From contig NZ_JAFCKP010000010.1 of the NCBI RefSeq assembly GCF_018130245.1, forward strand, positions 62,001 to 126,000: a stretch of DNA of 64,000 nt, given 5' to 3'. Of the stretch, positions 52,859 through 60,928 are shown in pieces. The stretch comes from Bradyrhizobium sp. SZCCT0231. GTDB taxonomy: Bacteria > Pseudomonadota > Alphaproteobacteria > Rhizobiales > Xanthobacteraceae. The notes beneath the pieces are model-generated. The model did no database searches. It saw only the letters and a program-made list of their open reading frames with translations, and had not been told where the DNA came from. The position numbers were made by a program, and so were the translations under genes. Position 1 is the first letter of the stretch. Each line of letters opens with the position of its first letter.

Positions 52859-53104
52859 ATGTGGGAATTAATTCATAGCAAGTACAACTTCACCTCCGAG
52901 ACACTGCAGTTGGCCCAGATGCGCGCGGAATTGGTAAGCATTGGCGAGAAGGAGCGCATCCTGAGAGAACGGAGTGCCGATCGCGAAGCTTATCGGTACC
53001 TATTGGATGCTCATCGGTTGATCATGAGAGCGAGCCTTCTTGGAGAGCAGGTGTTGAATATTTCTCCGCAGGAAGGGGGCAAGGACGGTCAGCTCGCGGC
53101 ATGA
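52859..53104 (+). CDS. Small helical protein of unknown function, possible partner or precursor of the PqqD-HprK system
   Basis: 81 residues, start ATG 52859 with GGAGGAGA just upstream. Composition is mostly helix-forming: residues 14-70 contain LQLAQMRAELVSIGEKERILRERSADREAY-like heptads, then LIMRASLLGEQVL, ending in a Gly/Ala tail. No cysteine is present. It is the first small gene before the PqqD-HprK fusion, on the same strand, 122 bases away. A precursor peptide for that system is conceivable but not shown. Confidence 0.6.
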   Translation: MWELIHSKYNFTSETLQLAQMRAELVSIGEKERILRERSADREAYRYLLDAHRLIMRASLLGEQVLNISPQEGGKDGQLAA

Positions 53105-53226
53105 CCGGCCGGATTGTCATTTCGAAAGGACCCCGACCGGGTGGCCTGTGTTCGGCTGAACGGGAATCGCAACGCCGCGGGCTGGGCTAGATTGAATGTT
53201 GCTGGCGGCGGCCGTCCGCTTGTCGG

Positions 53227-54429
53227 GTGCCGCGACAACAGCGCATCCCGGACGCCGTCGCCGCCTCGCCGGTACAGGGCGAGGCAGATTTGTTCACATT
53301 GGTGGAAGCCGTGCTGGAAGGATCGTCGGCAGAGATGGTGTTGAGACCGGCTCCCGATGCAGTGTTCGCGCTGCTGGACGGTCGATCAATGCTGTTCAGC
53401 GAAGCTGGGCAGAAGATCTTTGAAGTCGACCGAGTAGGGGCATTCATTTGGTGCAAGTTGGCGCAAGGCGCCTCTCTGGAGGACATTTATCGGGAGCTTG
53501 GGGCGCTAGGCATTGACGAGCACGCGGCACGCCAGTTCACGCGACAGGTCGTAAATGTCTGGATCGATCGAGCGTTGCTCGAGGTCGATTGGCGAATGCC
53601 GACCGATTGCGCCTTCTCAGCCAATCTAGGTCGGCACAGAATAAGCGTCCGGGCCGCAAATCGGGACCTCTTGAGACGGCTGCTTTCGCCATTTTGTGTT
53701 TCGGACCAGGGCACCGGCGGCGACGGCGACATCGCGATCGAGGCAATGATGCTGGACGAGCAAGTGTTCTTGCGTGGAGAGGATTCCAGCATCTCCAGAT
53801 GTGAAGTCGAAGCACTGGCCCCTACGATCAAAGCTCACGTCACCGATCGGCTTATTCGGAGCAATCGTTGGGTCTTCTCCCTTCATGCCGCTTCTCTCGT
53901 GAAAGACGGCATGGGCCTGCTGTTATGCGGCCAGCCGGGGGCTGGAAAGTCCACCCTCACGCTGCAACTGGTCGACGCCGGACTTCGGTACGCCGGCGAT
54001 GACGTTGCGCTGGTTGGCGCTGACGGAACGATCTGCGGAATCCCGTTTGCTCTCACCCTCAAGGAGGGATCGTGGGACTTGCTGTCGCGACTACATGGCG
54101 ACCGGTACGACGCGACGCATTGCCGCTCCGACGGCGTTCGGGTGCGGTACGTACCCATTCCGGATGCGCAGAACCAATGCGTTTCCGCAAGCTGGATCAT
54201 CTTCTTGAACCGGGTCGCGAGCGGTCCGGCCGAACTAACCGCGGTAGATCCGTTGGATTCGATGAAGCGGCTCATCGAGAACGCATTTGCTGCTGACGGA
54301 AGACTGTCGCAGGCCGGCTTTTTCGCTTTGAAGCGGATTGTCGCGGGCGTGCGATCGCTTCAACTCACTTACGGCGAGGCTGTGGAGGCTCGGCGCTTGC
54401 TTATGGAATTGTGCAATGGCAAGGCATAG
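53227..54429 (+). CDS. PqqD-like peptide-recognition domain fused to an HprK-type kinase domain
   Basis: 400 residues from GTG 53227; ATG 53335 is another possible start. Residues about 45-120 resemble PqqD (AVFALLDGRSMLFSEAGQKIFEVDRVGAFIWCKL, then ALGIDEHAARQFTRQVVNVWIDRALLEV). Residues about 215-400 resemble the HPr kinase core: SLHAASLVKDGMGLLLCGQPGAGKSTLTLQLVDAG (P-loop), YAGDDVALV, IPFALTLKEGSW. PqqD domains bind leader peptides of ribosomally made peptides, and HprK-like kinases phosphorylate some of them. The gene overlaps the next, a nucleotidyltransferase-like gene, by 14 bases. No cyclase or protease gene is nearby. Confidence 0.82.
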   Translation: MPRQQRIPDAVAASPVQGEADLFTLVEAVLEGSSAEMVLRPAPDAVFALLDGRSMLFSEAGQKIFEVDRVGAFIWCKLAQGASLEDIYRELGALGIDEHAARQFTRQVVNVWIDRALLEVDWRMPTDCAFSANLGRHRISVRAANRDLLRRLLSPFCVSDQGTGGDGDIAIEAMMLDEQVFLRGEDSSISRCEVEALAPTIKAHVTDRLIRSNRWVFSLHAASLVKDGMGLLLCGQPGAGKSTLTLQLVDAGLRYAGDDVALVGADGTICGIPFALTLKEGSWDLLSRLHGDRYDATHCRSDGVRVRYVPIPDAQNQCVSASWIIFLNRVASGPAELTAVDPLDSMKRLIENAFAADGRLSQAGFFALKRIVAGVRSLQLTYGEAVEARRLLMELCNGKA

Positions 54430-55492
54430 CAGCGCGCTCACGAGCCTCTGCAATTGCTTGCGAGGCATGCCGCCCGTCGATGTAGAATGGACATCCGTAA
54501 TCGGGCTCGCAAATCAGACCCTGACGACGCCGGCGCTCATCGACTTTGTCGACAAATTTGCGTCGACGCTGCCGGACGACGTCTGCACATATATTCGTCA
54601 TATCCACCGCCGAAACGTGCTGCGCAACAATCGCCTCGTCGCTCAACTGGAGGAGGCCGTCGTCGCGATGAACGGCCTGGGAATTACGCCGATCATGCTC
54701 AAGGGCGCATCGACGCTGGCGACCGCGCCCGAGGAGCGGCGAGGCGTTCGGCTGATGTCCGATCTGGACATTATGGTCATGCCAGACGAAGCCAGCATGG
54801 CAGTCGCCGCTCTATGTGCAATTGGCTACGATATCGACTATCAGACCCCGCCCGAAAGCCAGAGATGGCACGTCGAGTTGAATCGGTCGCACGATGTCGG
54901 GACCATCGACCTGCAGCAGGCACCTCCAGGCCCTGCGTACCTCTACCAGAGCTTCGGGCATGCGCTGAACCATTGCGTCCCAGCGGCGCTGGGACGGGGA
55001 CACGTGTACATCCCGACGCCGACCTACCGAGCGCTCATGCTGATCATCCATGATCAATTTCAAGACTATGGTTATTGGCTCGGCGACCTCGACCTGCGGC
55101 ACCTCGTTGAATTGCGCGATCTGAACAATTCCGCCGAGGGCCTTGATTGGGGAGAGCTTACCTCTCTCGTCTCGGGTGAATTGATGAAGAACGCTGTTGA
55201 AACCCAGCTGTTCGCTCTTGCTGAGCTGCTTGGCGTCGAGATTCCGCGCGCGTTGCACTCCCGACTGATTCCGCGCCTGCAGTTCATGCGACAGTTGATG
55301 CAAGCCCGCTTTCCGGCCACGCGCGTGCCCTTCCTCGCAATGATGGCGTTGGACCTCGGAAACTACCGGAAGGCGGCAGGTGGCGCCCCGCAAGCCGCTG
55401 TGCGTTCGCGTGGATTGTGGTCCTTGCCGAGGGTGGGCACCCTGCAGTTTCTGTTGAAGGCGGCCGTCGCGGTGCGGGCCGGGAAGGTCTGA
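54416..55492 (+). CDS. Nucleotidyltransferase-like protein (NTP_transf_5 family)
   Basis: 358 residues from ATG 54416. TPIMLKGASTLATAPEERRGVRLMSDLDIMVMPDEA holds the Gly-x and Asp-x-Asp pattern of the uncharacterised nucleotidyltransferase family PF14907. Helical segments follow (IHDQFQDYGYWLGDLDLRHLVELRDLNN). Family members accompany PqqD/HprK proteins in lasso-peptide-like and exopolysaccharide (exosortase-type) loci. Translational coupling to the PqqD-HprK fusion shows a shared task. The catalytic target is unknown. Confidence 0.82.
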   Translation: MARHSSALTSLCNCLRGMPPVDVEWTSVIGLANQTLTTPALIDFVDKFASTLPDDVCTYIRHIHRRNVLRNNRLVAQLEEAVVAMNGLGITPIMLKGASTLATAPEERRGVRLMSDLDIMVMPDEASMAVAALCAIGYDIDYQTPPESQRWHVELNRSHDVGTIDLQQAPPGPAYLYQSFGHALNHCVPAALGRGHVYIPTPTYRALMLIIHDQFQDYGYWLGDLDLRHLVELRDLNNSAEGLDWGELTSLVSGELMKNAVETQLFALAELLGVEIPRALHSRLIPRLQFMRQLMQARFPATRVPFLAMMALDLGNYRKAAGGAPQAAVRSRGLWSLPRVGTLQFLLKAAVAVRAGKV

Positions 55493-55629
55493 ACCACGAG
55501 TGCCTTCGGTGGGGCCGGCAGATCCCCGAGGCGGATGCCTTCAATCGGCTGCGTGCGGAGCGAACTGGTAGCTGCCGATCCGTCGAGCCAGCGATCTCGC
55601 GCATGCCGGCATTTGCAGCGGCGGGGCCA

Positions 55630-56013
55630 TCAATGCTCGTGGCCACCAGCATTCCGGGTGGACGCTTCGCTGTTCTCGCGAATCCTGAACTCCTCCAGCG
55701 TGTGCCCTGATTGGAGCGCGGCGACCAGCCAGCGCGGCTGTTTGCCACGCCCGGACCACGTCTCTGTCGGTTTGAGGGGGTTGAAGTATTTCGGCACGAC
55801 CTTTGGGTATTTGCGGCGGGGGGGCTGGCCTGGGCCCGTCACTGTCGCCCCGCCCTCCGCCCCGCCGAATTGATCCGGTTGATTGAGTTGTGCCAGGCGC
55901 TTCTCCAGCTCCCGCTTTTCGGCTGTGATCTTTTCGGCAAGAATCTTTGTCAGCTCCTCATGGAGGAGCCATAGTTCTTCAAAATCCATGGCTTCGAGAT
56001 CCTGCCTGCGCAT
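55630..56013 (-). CDS. H-NS/HvrA-family DNA-binding protein, copy 1
   Basis: 127 residues from ATG 56013 (MRRQDLEAMDFEELW). N-terminal coiled coil (ELWLLHEELTKILAEKITAEKRELEKRLAQL) for oligomerisation, then a Gly/Pro/Lys linker and the DNA-binding C-terminus with YFNPLKPTETWSGRGKQPRWL, the HvrA/H-NS core. It silences AT-rich DNA. It faces a closely similar paralogue at 56740-57108 across an AT-rich gap and may be autoregulated there. Confidence 0.92.
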   Translation of the reverse strand: MRRQDLEAMDFEELWLLHEELTKILAEKITAEKRELEKRLAQLNQPDQFGGAEGGATVTGPGQPPRRKYPKVVPKYFNPLKPTETWSGRGKQPRWLVAALQSGHTLEEFRIRENSEASTRNAGGHEH

Positions 56014-56145
56014 CGCATTCTCGTCACCGTTCGACCGACGCCCTGCCTCCCTGTCATCTCTCACGCCGAATATCGTTTTCGAGTGGCGAACAACAGATAG
56101 GGACCAAGGCTGGTCTTTTCAAATTGACGCGATAATAAATAAATA

Positions 56146-56163
56146 ATATATTAATTAATATAT
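56146..56163. promoter_or_regulatory. 18-bp perfect AT palindrome between H-NS genes
   Basis: ATATATTAATTAATATAT, exactly self-complementary, 133 bases upstream of H-NS copy 1. Likely promoter or nucleation site for H-NS-type binding. Confidence 0.4.
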
Positions 56164-56207
56164 ATTGCGAGGATTATTTTTATCGATTTACTGGTGGTGA
56201 GGAAGCC

Positions 56208-56501
56208 TTGCTGCAGGCTCGAAGAGAAACGTTGGATATTATCGATTGCCCACTGGTGCGTCTTCAGGCGGCGATCAGTCGATTTATCGTTCCCTCAGCC
56301 GCATTGACCGACATCCAGGCTTTGAAGCTGCAAATCCAGCTGCGACGGCTCGCCCTGAGAGACATCGCAGTCATAAGCTCGCGGCTGCAGCGGGCCGACG
56401 GCCGCATTTCAGGAGGATTGCCAACGAAGAAAGGCGGCCTTGCGCGCCGGTCGTATTCGCCGAGGGTGCGGCGTCGCAGATGGATCTCGCGCCCCGCTTA
56501 A
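56208..56501 (+). CDS. Doubtful small open frame
   Basis: 97 codons from a TTG. The first 65 residues (DCPLVRLQAAISRFIVPSAALTDIQALKLQIQLRRLALRDIAVISSRL) could form amphipathic helices; the tail is Arg-rich. There is GGTGAGGAAG upstream, a usable ribosome site. No family recognised. It may be a real small protein or chance. Confidence 0.35.
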   Translation: MLQARRETLDIIDCPLVRLQAAISRFIVPSAALTDIQALKLQIQLRRLALRDIAVISSRLQRADGRISGGLPTKKGGLARRSYSPRVRRRRWISRPA

Positions 56502-56739
56502 ATTGCCATGTTTCGCTTGAGTCGACGCGCTGGTGCACGTAGGGCGCGTGTTGTTGCTCTGGCTGCTATTAAATTGAGCGGATAATACTTTTTTCAGTCT
56601 TGATTGGAACCGGCGACGCAGTTATGTGGAGCACGAACTTGCTGTTCGGTTCCACGTATTTTTTTGGGGGTAGACCCGCTCAGGATATTGATTGCTCGGC
56701 CGGGACAATATTAAATGGGCGCAACCACAGGATGCTAGC

Positions 56740-57108
56740 ATGTCGACCAAGAAGCTCGAACTAGACGCGATGTCCCTCGATGATCTATGGGCGCTTCATG
56801 AGGAAATTAGCGGCATTTTGTCGGATCGGATCAAGGCTGAAAAACAGGAACTGGAGAAGCGCCTGGCGGTTCTCGGCGGCGGGATGGCTGTGTTGGCCGA
56901 AACAGGCGGGCCAAGCGTCTCTTCGACCGGCAAACCGAGGCGCAAATATCCGCGCGTACTGCCGAAATATCGTAACCCGCAGACTTCCGAGACCTGGTCG
57001 GGACGTGGCAAGCGGCCGCGTTGGTTGGTCGCTGCCATGAAGTCTGGCCGGAGAATTGAGGAGTTTCGTATTGGCGAAGCAAGTCCGAAGCTTCGTCAGC
57101 GGGCGTGA
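56740..57108 (+). CDS. H-NS/HvrA-family DNA-binding protein, copy 2
   Basis: 122 residues from ATG 56740. Coiled coil DDLWALHEEISGILSDRIKAEKQELEKRLAVL, then a linker, then KYRNPQTSETWSGRGKRPRWLVAAMKSGRRIEEFRI. It is clearly the paralogue of the minus-strand copy at 55630: both share the linker RRKYP-x-V/L-L/P-PKY and the C-terminal LVAA-x-SG motif. Likely to form hetero-oligomers with it. It stands just before the convergent exopolysaccharide genes, which are probable targets. Confidence 0.92.
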   Translation: MSTKKLELDAMSLDDLWALHEEISGILSDRIKAEKQELEKRLAVLGGGMAVLAETGGPSVSSTGKPRRKYPRVLPKYRNPQTSETWSGRGKRPRWLVAAMKSGRRIEEFRIGEASPKLRQRA

Positions 57109-57171
57109 CTAAATCGGTGGCTGGCAGGAGTGTAAGGGCCAATAAGAGGCGCTACTCGCATAATCTGTGCT

Positions 57172-58638
57172 CTAGTAGGCATTGCGCCCTCGCAAAACCT
57201 CTGCCGGAGTTCGCAGCAGGATTGCGAGATCCAGCCCGAGACTCCAGTTGTCGATGTACCAGAGATCGTACTCCACACGTCTCTCAACCATGGTCGCTGT
57301 AGGCGTTGGTCCACGACAGCCATGGATTTGAGCCCATCCGGTCAATCCGGGTCTCACTCGGCGCCGGAAGGCGTACTTCCGGACGACCTTTTCGAACTCT
57401 CCGTCGTGGGCCACGGCATGGGGGCGTGGGCCGACCAGTGACATGCTGCCGTCGAGGACGTTCAACAACTGCGGCAGCTCGTCGAAGCTCGTTCGTCGCA
57501 GCCATCTGCCGACCCTGGTGATGCGAGGGTCAAGATGCGTTGCCTGAACGACGACAGGTCCATTCTCAAGCACATGCATCGTCCGAAACTTTCGGATGGA
57601 AAATATTCGGCCATTGAACCCGCATCTTTGTTGCTTGAAGAGGATCGGACCGGGAGAATCCAGTCTGATCGCGACCGCAGCTATCGCGAGCAATGGTGCA
57701 AAGACTGTCAAAGCAAGTCCCGCACCGACAATATCAACCATTCGCTTGCTTGCGCGCTCGATTGCGGTGAGGGGGCCGGGCTGGATCTCTACACAAGCGG
57801 CACTTCCCAAGCTCCTCGTCGGATGTCGAAGCAGTTCGGACGCAGCACCAACCGGGACGAAGACGATAGGGAATGGCAGCACCCTCAGGTCGGAGATAAA
57901 GGCACGAAGGTCGGCCCATCGTTCCGGATTGGCCTCCAGCACGATTTTGTCGACCTCGGAATTGCGAACATGTTCGATGACGCGGGAGCTGAGCCGCTTT
58001 CTGGAACCAGGGTCTGAGCCCATCGCAGGCAAACCGAAGCGGCCCTTAACGCGATAGCCGAGGACCGCGAGAGTCTCCGACAGGCCAGCATGAGCCGAGG
58101 GCGACTGATCGGTGATCAGGACGAGATTCGTCCGAGCGAACCTCCTGCCACTGAAGCATTTTATCAGCAGTACCCTGGCAACGCACCGTTGCGCGATCAA
58201 AGATGCCAGGCCGAGTGCCGCAAACAGGACGCCGACACCTCGGAAGAACTTTGGATTGTCATCGAGCATCCCCACAGCGGCGGCCAGGACATGCAACAAA
58301 ATCCACGTGAGGCAAATGGCGCGAACTTGGCTTCGGAGTACGAGGAGTTCGGTTGGCCGATACAGTCCCCTGCCTTTCAGAATGTAGACAAAAGATACTG
58401 ATGCTGCTGCCGCGTAGGCGCATGCCTGGGCGAGGCCGGCTGGTGCCGGGCTGCCGTGTGAAAGAAGCGCGGAAAGGAAGCCGGCGAATAGAATGGTCGC
58501 GATATCGGCGCAGATCGCCACAAATTCGACAGAGTCGTACCGGACGAGCCATTTGCCTTCGTCAGCAATGGACGATTGTGGGTTGACGAGAGTTGGATCG
58601 CTCCCGTGGTCGCCGATATGCCGAGTGATAAAATTCAT
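57172..58638 (-). CDS. Undecaprenyl-phosphate sugar phosphotransferase (WcaJ/ExoY-type priming enzyme)
   Basis: 488 residues. The N-terminal half has four membrane segments and a nucleotide-binding-like fold ([16 protein letters not shown], then [18 protein letters not shown]). The C-terminal half is the catalytic bacterial sugar transferase: [42 protein letters not shown] and [12 protein letters not shown]. It loads the first sugar phosphate onto undecaprenyl phosphate and so starts the exopolysaccharide repeat. Downstream on the same strand of the polymerase-like and Wzc-like genes. Confidence 0.93.
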   Translation of the reverse strand: MNFITRHIGDHGSDPTLVNPQSSIADEGKWLVRYDSVEFVAICADIATILFAGFLSALLSHGSPAPAGLAQACAYAAAASVSFVYILKGRGLYRPTELLVLRSQVRAICLTWILLHVLAAAVGMLDDNPKFFRGVGVLFAALGLASLIAQRCVARVLLIKCFSGRRFARTNLVLITDQSPSAHAGLSETLAVLGYRVKGRFGLPAMGSDPGSRKRLSSRVIEHVRNSEVDKIVLEANPERWADLRAFISDLRVLPFPIVFVPVGAASELLRHPTRSLGSAACVEIQPGPLTAIERASKRMVDIVGAGLALTVFAPLLAIAAVAIRLDSPGPILFKQQRCGFNGRIFSIRKFRTMHVLENGPVVVQATHLDPRITRVGRWLRRTSFDELPQLLNVLDGSMSLVGPRPHAVAHDGEFEKVVRKYAFRRRVRPGLTGWAQIHGCRGPTPTATMVERRVEYDLWYIDNWSLGLDLAILLRTPAEVLRGRNAY

Positions 58639-58774
58639 GGCTAATCAACAGAACGCACGCGGTTAATAATTAATATACTATAAATTTAAATACATTAATC
58701 AACTTGATTTCGTTGCGAGCTCGATAAATTTAATCTGAACCGTTGAAGTGGCTGCAATATCAATCAGGATCGAT

Positions 58775-58792
58775 CTGGGCGCGATCGCCCAG
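58775..58792 (-). terminator. Hairpin after the O-antigen-ligase-like gene
   Basis: CTGGGCG-CGAT-CGCCCAG, a perfect 7-bp stem with a 4-base loop, 21 bases past the gene's stop on the minus strand. No T-run follows, so termination would be partial at best. Confidence 0.4.
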
Positions 58793-58813
58793 AGGCAGAC
58801 TGCTGAAAAGCGG

Positions 58814-60832
58814 CTATGGGGCTCGCGAGCGCAACTTCTGAACGTAACCTGGGTCGAGCTCCGCAATCGAGCTCTCGGCAAAGGCTCTGCCGTCTGCTGA
58901 TGCCGACTGGTATGCGGCGGCGATGGCTGGCCGGAGTGCGATCCGGCTGGTAATGGCAACTTTAAGGTCGCGCCGGATAAGATCTCGAAGCTCAGGCTCC
59001 TTGACCGCGGCATCTGTGCCGAGAGCGACGGAAAGTCGTAGTGGAATAAGATCCAGTGCGTTTGGCGCAGTATAGTAGGACATCTTAAGTAGGCTTGTCG
59101 TGTCATAGGTCGCCGCGTGCTGCTTTGACAGCGCTGCGAGCATGAGCCAAACGTCGCCTCGAAGGGGTGAGTATTCCAGCACCGCGGAAAAAGTATTCAA
59201 GTCCGCGGATCGCCCGGTGTTCCGCGGGTCGGTAGCCTTGTCGGACTTCGGGCCCAGAGTTGCAGTGAATCCTGAGATAGTCGCGGCATTATCGCGCGTG
59301 GATTGGAGCGCTGAGGTCCAGGCTTCGTACGAGCCGGAAACGGATGTAGCTGAGAGGCGATCACCCAAAGGCCAGCTTTGCGAGACTATCCAAGCTGTTT
59401 GCGCAGCTAACAGCAATCCTATCATTGTCAGAGCACCGCGGGTCAGAGCCCATGGGGACGCGAAGATGATTGAAGGAGTTCGTCGCGCCGCCGTGGTTCG
59501 GCCGCCGGCTTCCTGCGTAAGCGGCCGCAGCTCGATGGACTCCGCGTCGCGGGCCGTACTGGACAGGCTTTGCGCAAAAGCAAGACCGTAGACCGCCGCC
59601 ACCAACAGTGATGCCCCTAAATCGAAAAGGCCGTTCTCGGCAAAGGCCAGCATTGTCAACGATACGGAAGCGCCTGCGCCGACGGCTGGATATAGGTAAG
59701 CGTGATTGCGAGACAAGGCGCGCCCGAACAAGATGCAGGCGCTGATGGCAGTGACTATCAACAGGCCGCAGAGGAACGGACGTCCCATTTCGACCGCGAC
59801 TGCCGCGGCAACGGTCGGCCGTTCGCGCATTGCGATCATGCCAACGTCCCCATAGATCGGCAGAAGCGCAGCAAACGTGCCGGCGCCGGTGCCGATCGGG
59901 TGAGTGTCCTGTAGCATCCGCTCAGTCGCCGCGCGGGTTTGCGTCGACAAGGCAATCGTCAGGTCAGCATTCCGATTAATCGGAACGAAAGTGAAGCTGG
60001 CGACGAACAGCATGGCGGCGGTCGCGAGAACACCAGCTCTGCCCCACAGGCCAAAGAACCATTTGCGAATAGCGACCGCCGTGAGGCTGGTTGTCACTCC
60101 GAGCAGAACGGCAATCAGCGCGGTCGAACCGCTACAAAGCGCGATTGCCGCAATAGAGACGATCAGTGACAGAATTGCGCAGCCAAGAATGGCGAGCGGT
60201 CCTATCGGCGAGCGAGGGGACCGTCCATGCCGCCGCAGCTGGTCGACCGCACGGATAGCCATTGCAGTGGAGAGAAGGACACCAAGAGCCGCCGCGGTCG
60301 AGCCAGTCCAAACTTGTTCGTGGAGCCATGAGCCACTCAGATTGTTGATTCTCCATATCGAAAATATGCAGCTGACGGCGGTGATCGATACAAGGATATG
60401 GAGGACCTGCGCCGCCCTCTGCTTGTCCAGGGTAACGACGGCGGTGACGAGGGCCACGGCGAGAACAAGGTTGTAATGTGATAGCGCCAGTATCGTCTCG
60501 CGTATATCAACCGAGAACCTCTGTGCGAGGGGTTGGTCTAGGGCTGCCGACGCTGTCGCCCAGATCTGATTTCCGAGGCCGCGGAGCGGGATCGGAATCG
60601 GAATCAGCTGCAAGGCGATCCAAAGCACGGGTGCGGCGAGAGCCAGAATGAAGAGGGGCCGCAGAAGCTTCGCGAAGGAGGCGAGGGTTGACGACGTGGA
60701 GAAGAGGCCGACGGCCAATATGGCGGCCGCAAGAACGCCCGATAGCACCCCTGGACCCAGTAGGTTCTCGACCACAGCAAAAGCCGCAGTAACGGCCGCA
60801 GGCACCGCGAGCATTGTAGACTGGACAACCAT
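58814..60832 (-). CDS. O-antigen ligase/polysaccharide polymerase-like membrane protein
   Basis: 672 residues. About ten to twelve hydrophobic segments occupy the first 430 residues, with the Wzy_C-type motif HPIGTGAGTFAALLPIYGD on the large periplasmic loop. The last 240 residues are soluble and helical (TSALQSTRDNAATISG, then LEYSPLRGDVWLMLAALSKQH), resembling a TPR-like extension. Role: polymerisation or ligation of the undecaprenyl-linked repeat units. The neighbours (priming transferase and Wzc-like kinase) support a Wzy-type pathway. Confidence 0.82.
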   Translation of the reverse strand: MVVQSTMLAVPAAVTAAFAVVENLLGPGVLSGVLAAAILAVGLFSTSSTLASFAKLLRPLFILALAAPVLWIALQLIPIPIPLRGLGNQIWATASAALDQPLAQRFSVDIRETILALSHYNLVLAVALVTAVVTLDKQRAAQVLHILVSITAVSCIFSIWRINNLSGSWLHEQVWTGSTAAALGVLLSTAMAIRAVDQLRRHGRSPRSPIGPLAILGCAILSLIVSIAAIALCSGSTALIAVLLGVTTSLTAVAIRKWFFGLWGRAGVLATAAMLFVASFTFVPINRNADLTIALSTQTRAATERMLQDTHPIGTGAGTFAALLPIYGDVGMIAMRERPTVAAAVAVEMGRPFLCGLLIVTAISACILFGRALSRNHAYLYPAVGAGASVSLTMLAFAENGLFDLGASLLVAAVYGLAFAQSLSSTARDAESIELRPLTQEAGGRTTAARRTPSIIFASPWALTRGALTMIGLLLAAQTAWIVSQSWPLGDRLSATSVSGSYEAWTSALQSTRDNAATISGFTATLGPKSDKATDPRNTGRSADLNTFSAVLEYSPLRGDVWLMLAALSKQHAATYDTTSLLKMSYYTAPNALDLIPLRLSVALGTDAAVKEPELRDLIRRDLKVAITSRIALRPAIAAAYQSASADGRAFAESSIAELDPGYVQKLRSRAP

Positions 60833-60928
60833 TTTACACCATCTCTGACTCTGGCCTGCTCAAAACGGAGAGCATGTTGCAAAAGGCGCTGACTCCATCG
60901 CTGGGCTGACGTATGTCAGAGGGTCATC

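Larger units (their letters stand above)
56014..56739. other. AT-rich divergent region between the two H-NS paralogues
   Basis: Contains the palindrome at 56146-56163 and one doubtful open frame (56208-56501). The strong AT richness at 56130-56190 contrasts with the GC-rich surroundings and suits H-NS-type binding. Confidence 0.55.

Noticed and set aside
53101-53190. 29-codon frame overlapping the stop of the 81-residue gene (ATGA), considered as a precursor peptide
   Set aside because: Too short, with no core or leader pattern, and the overlap alone is not evidence.
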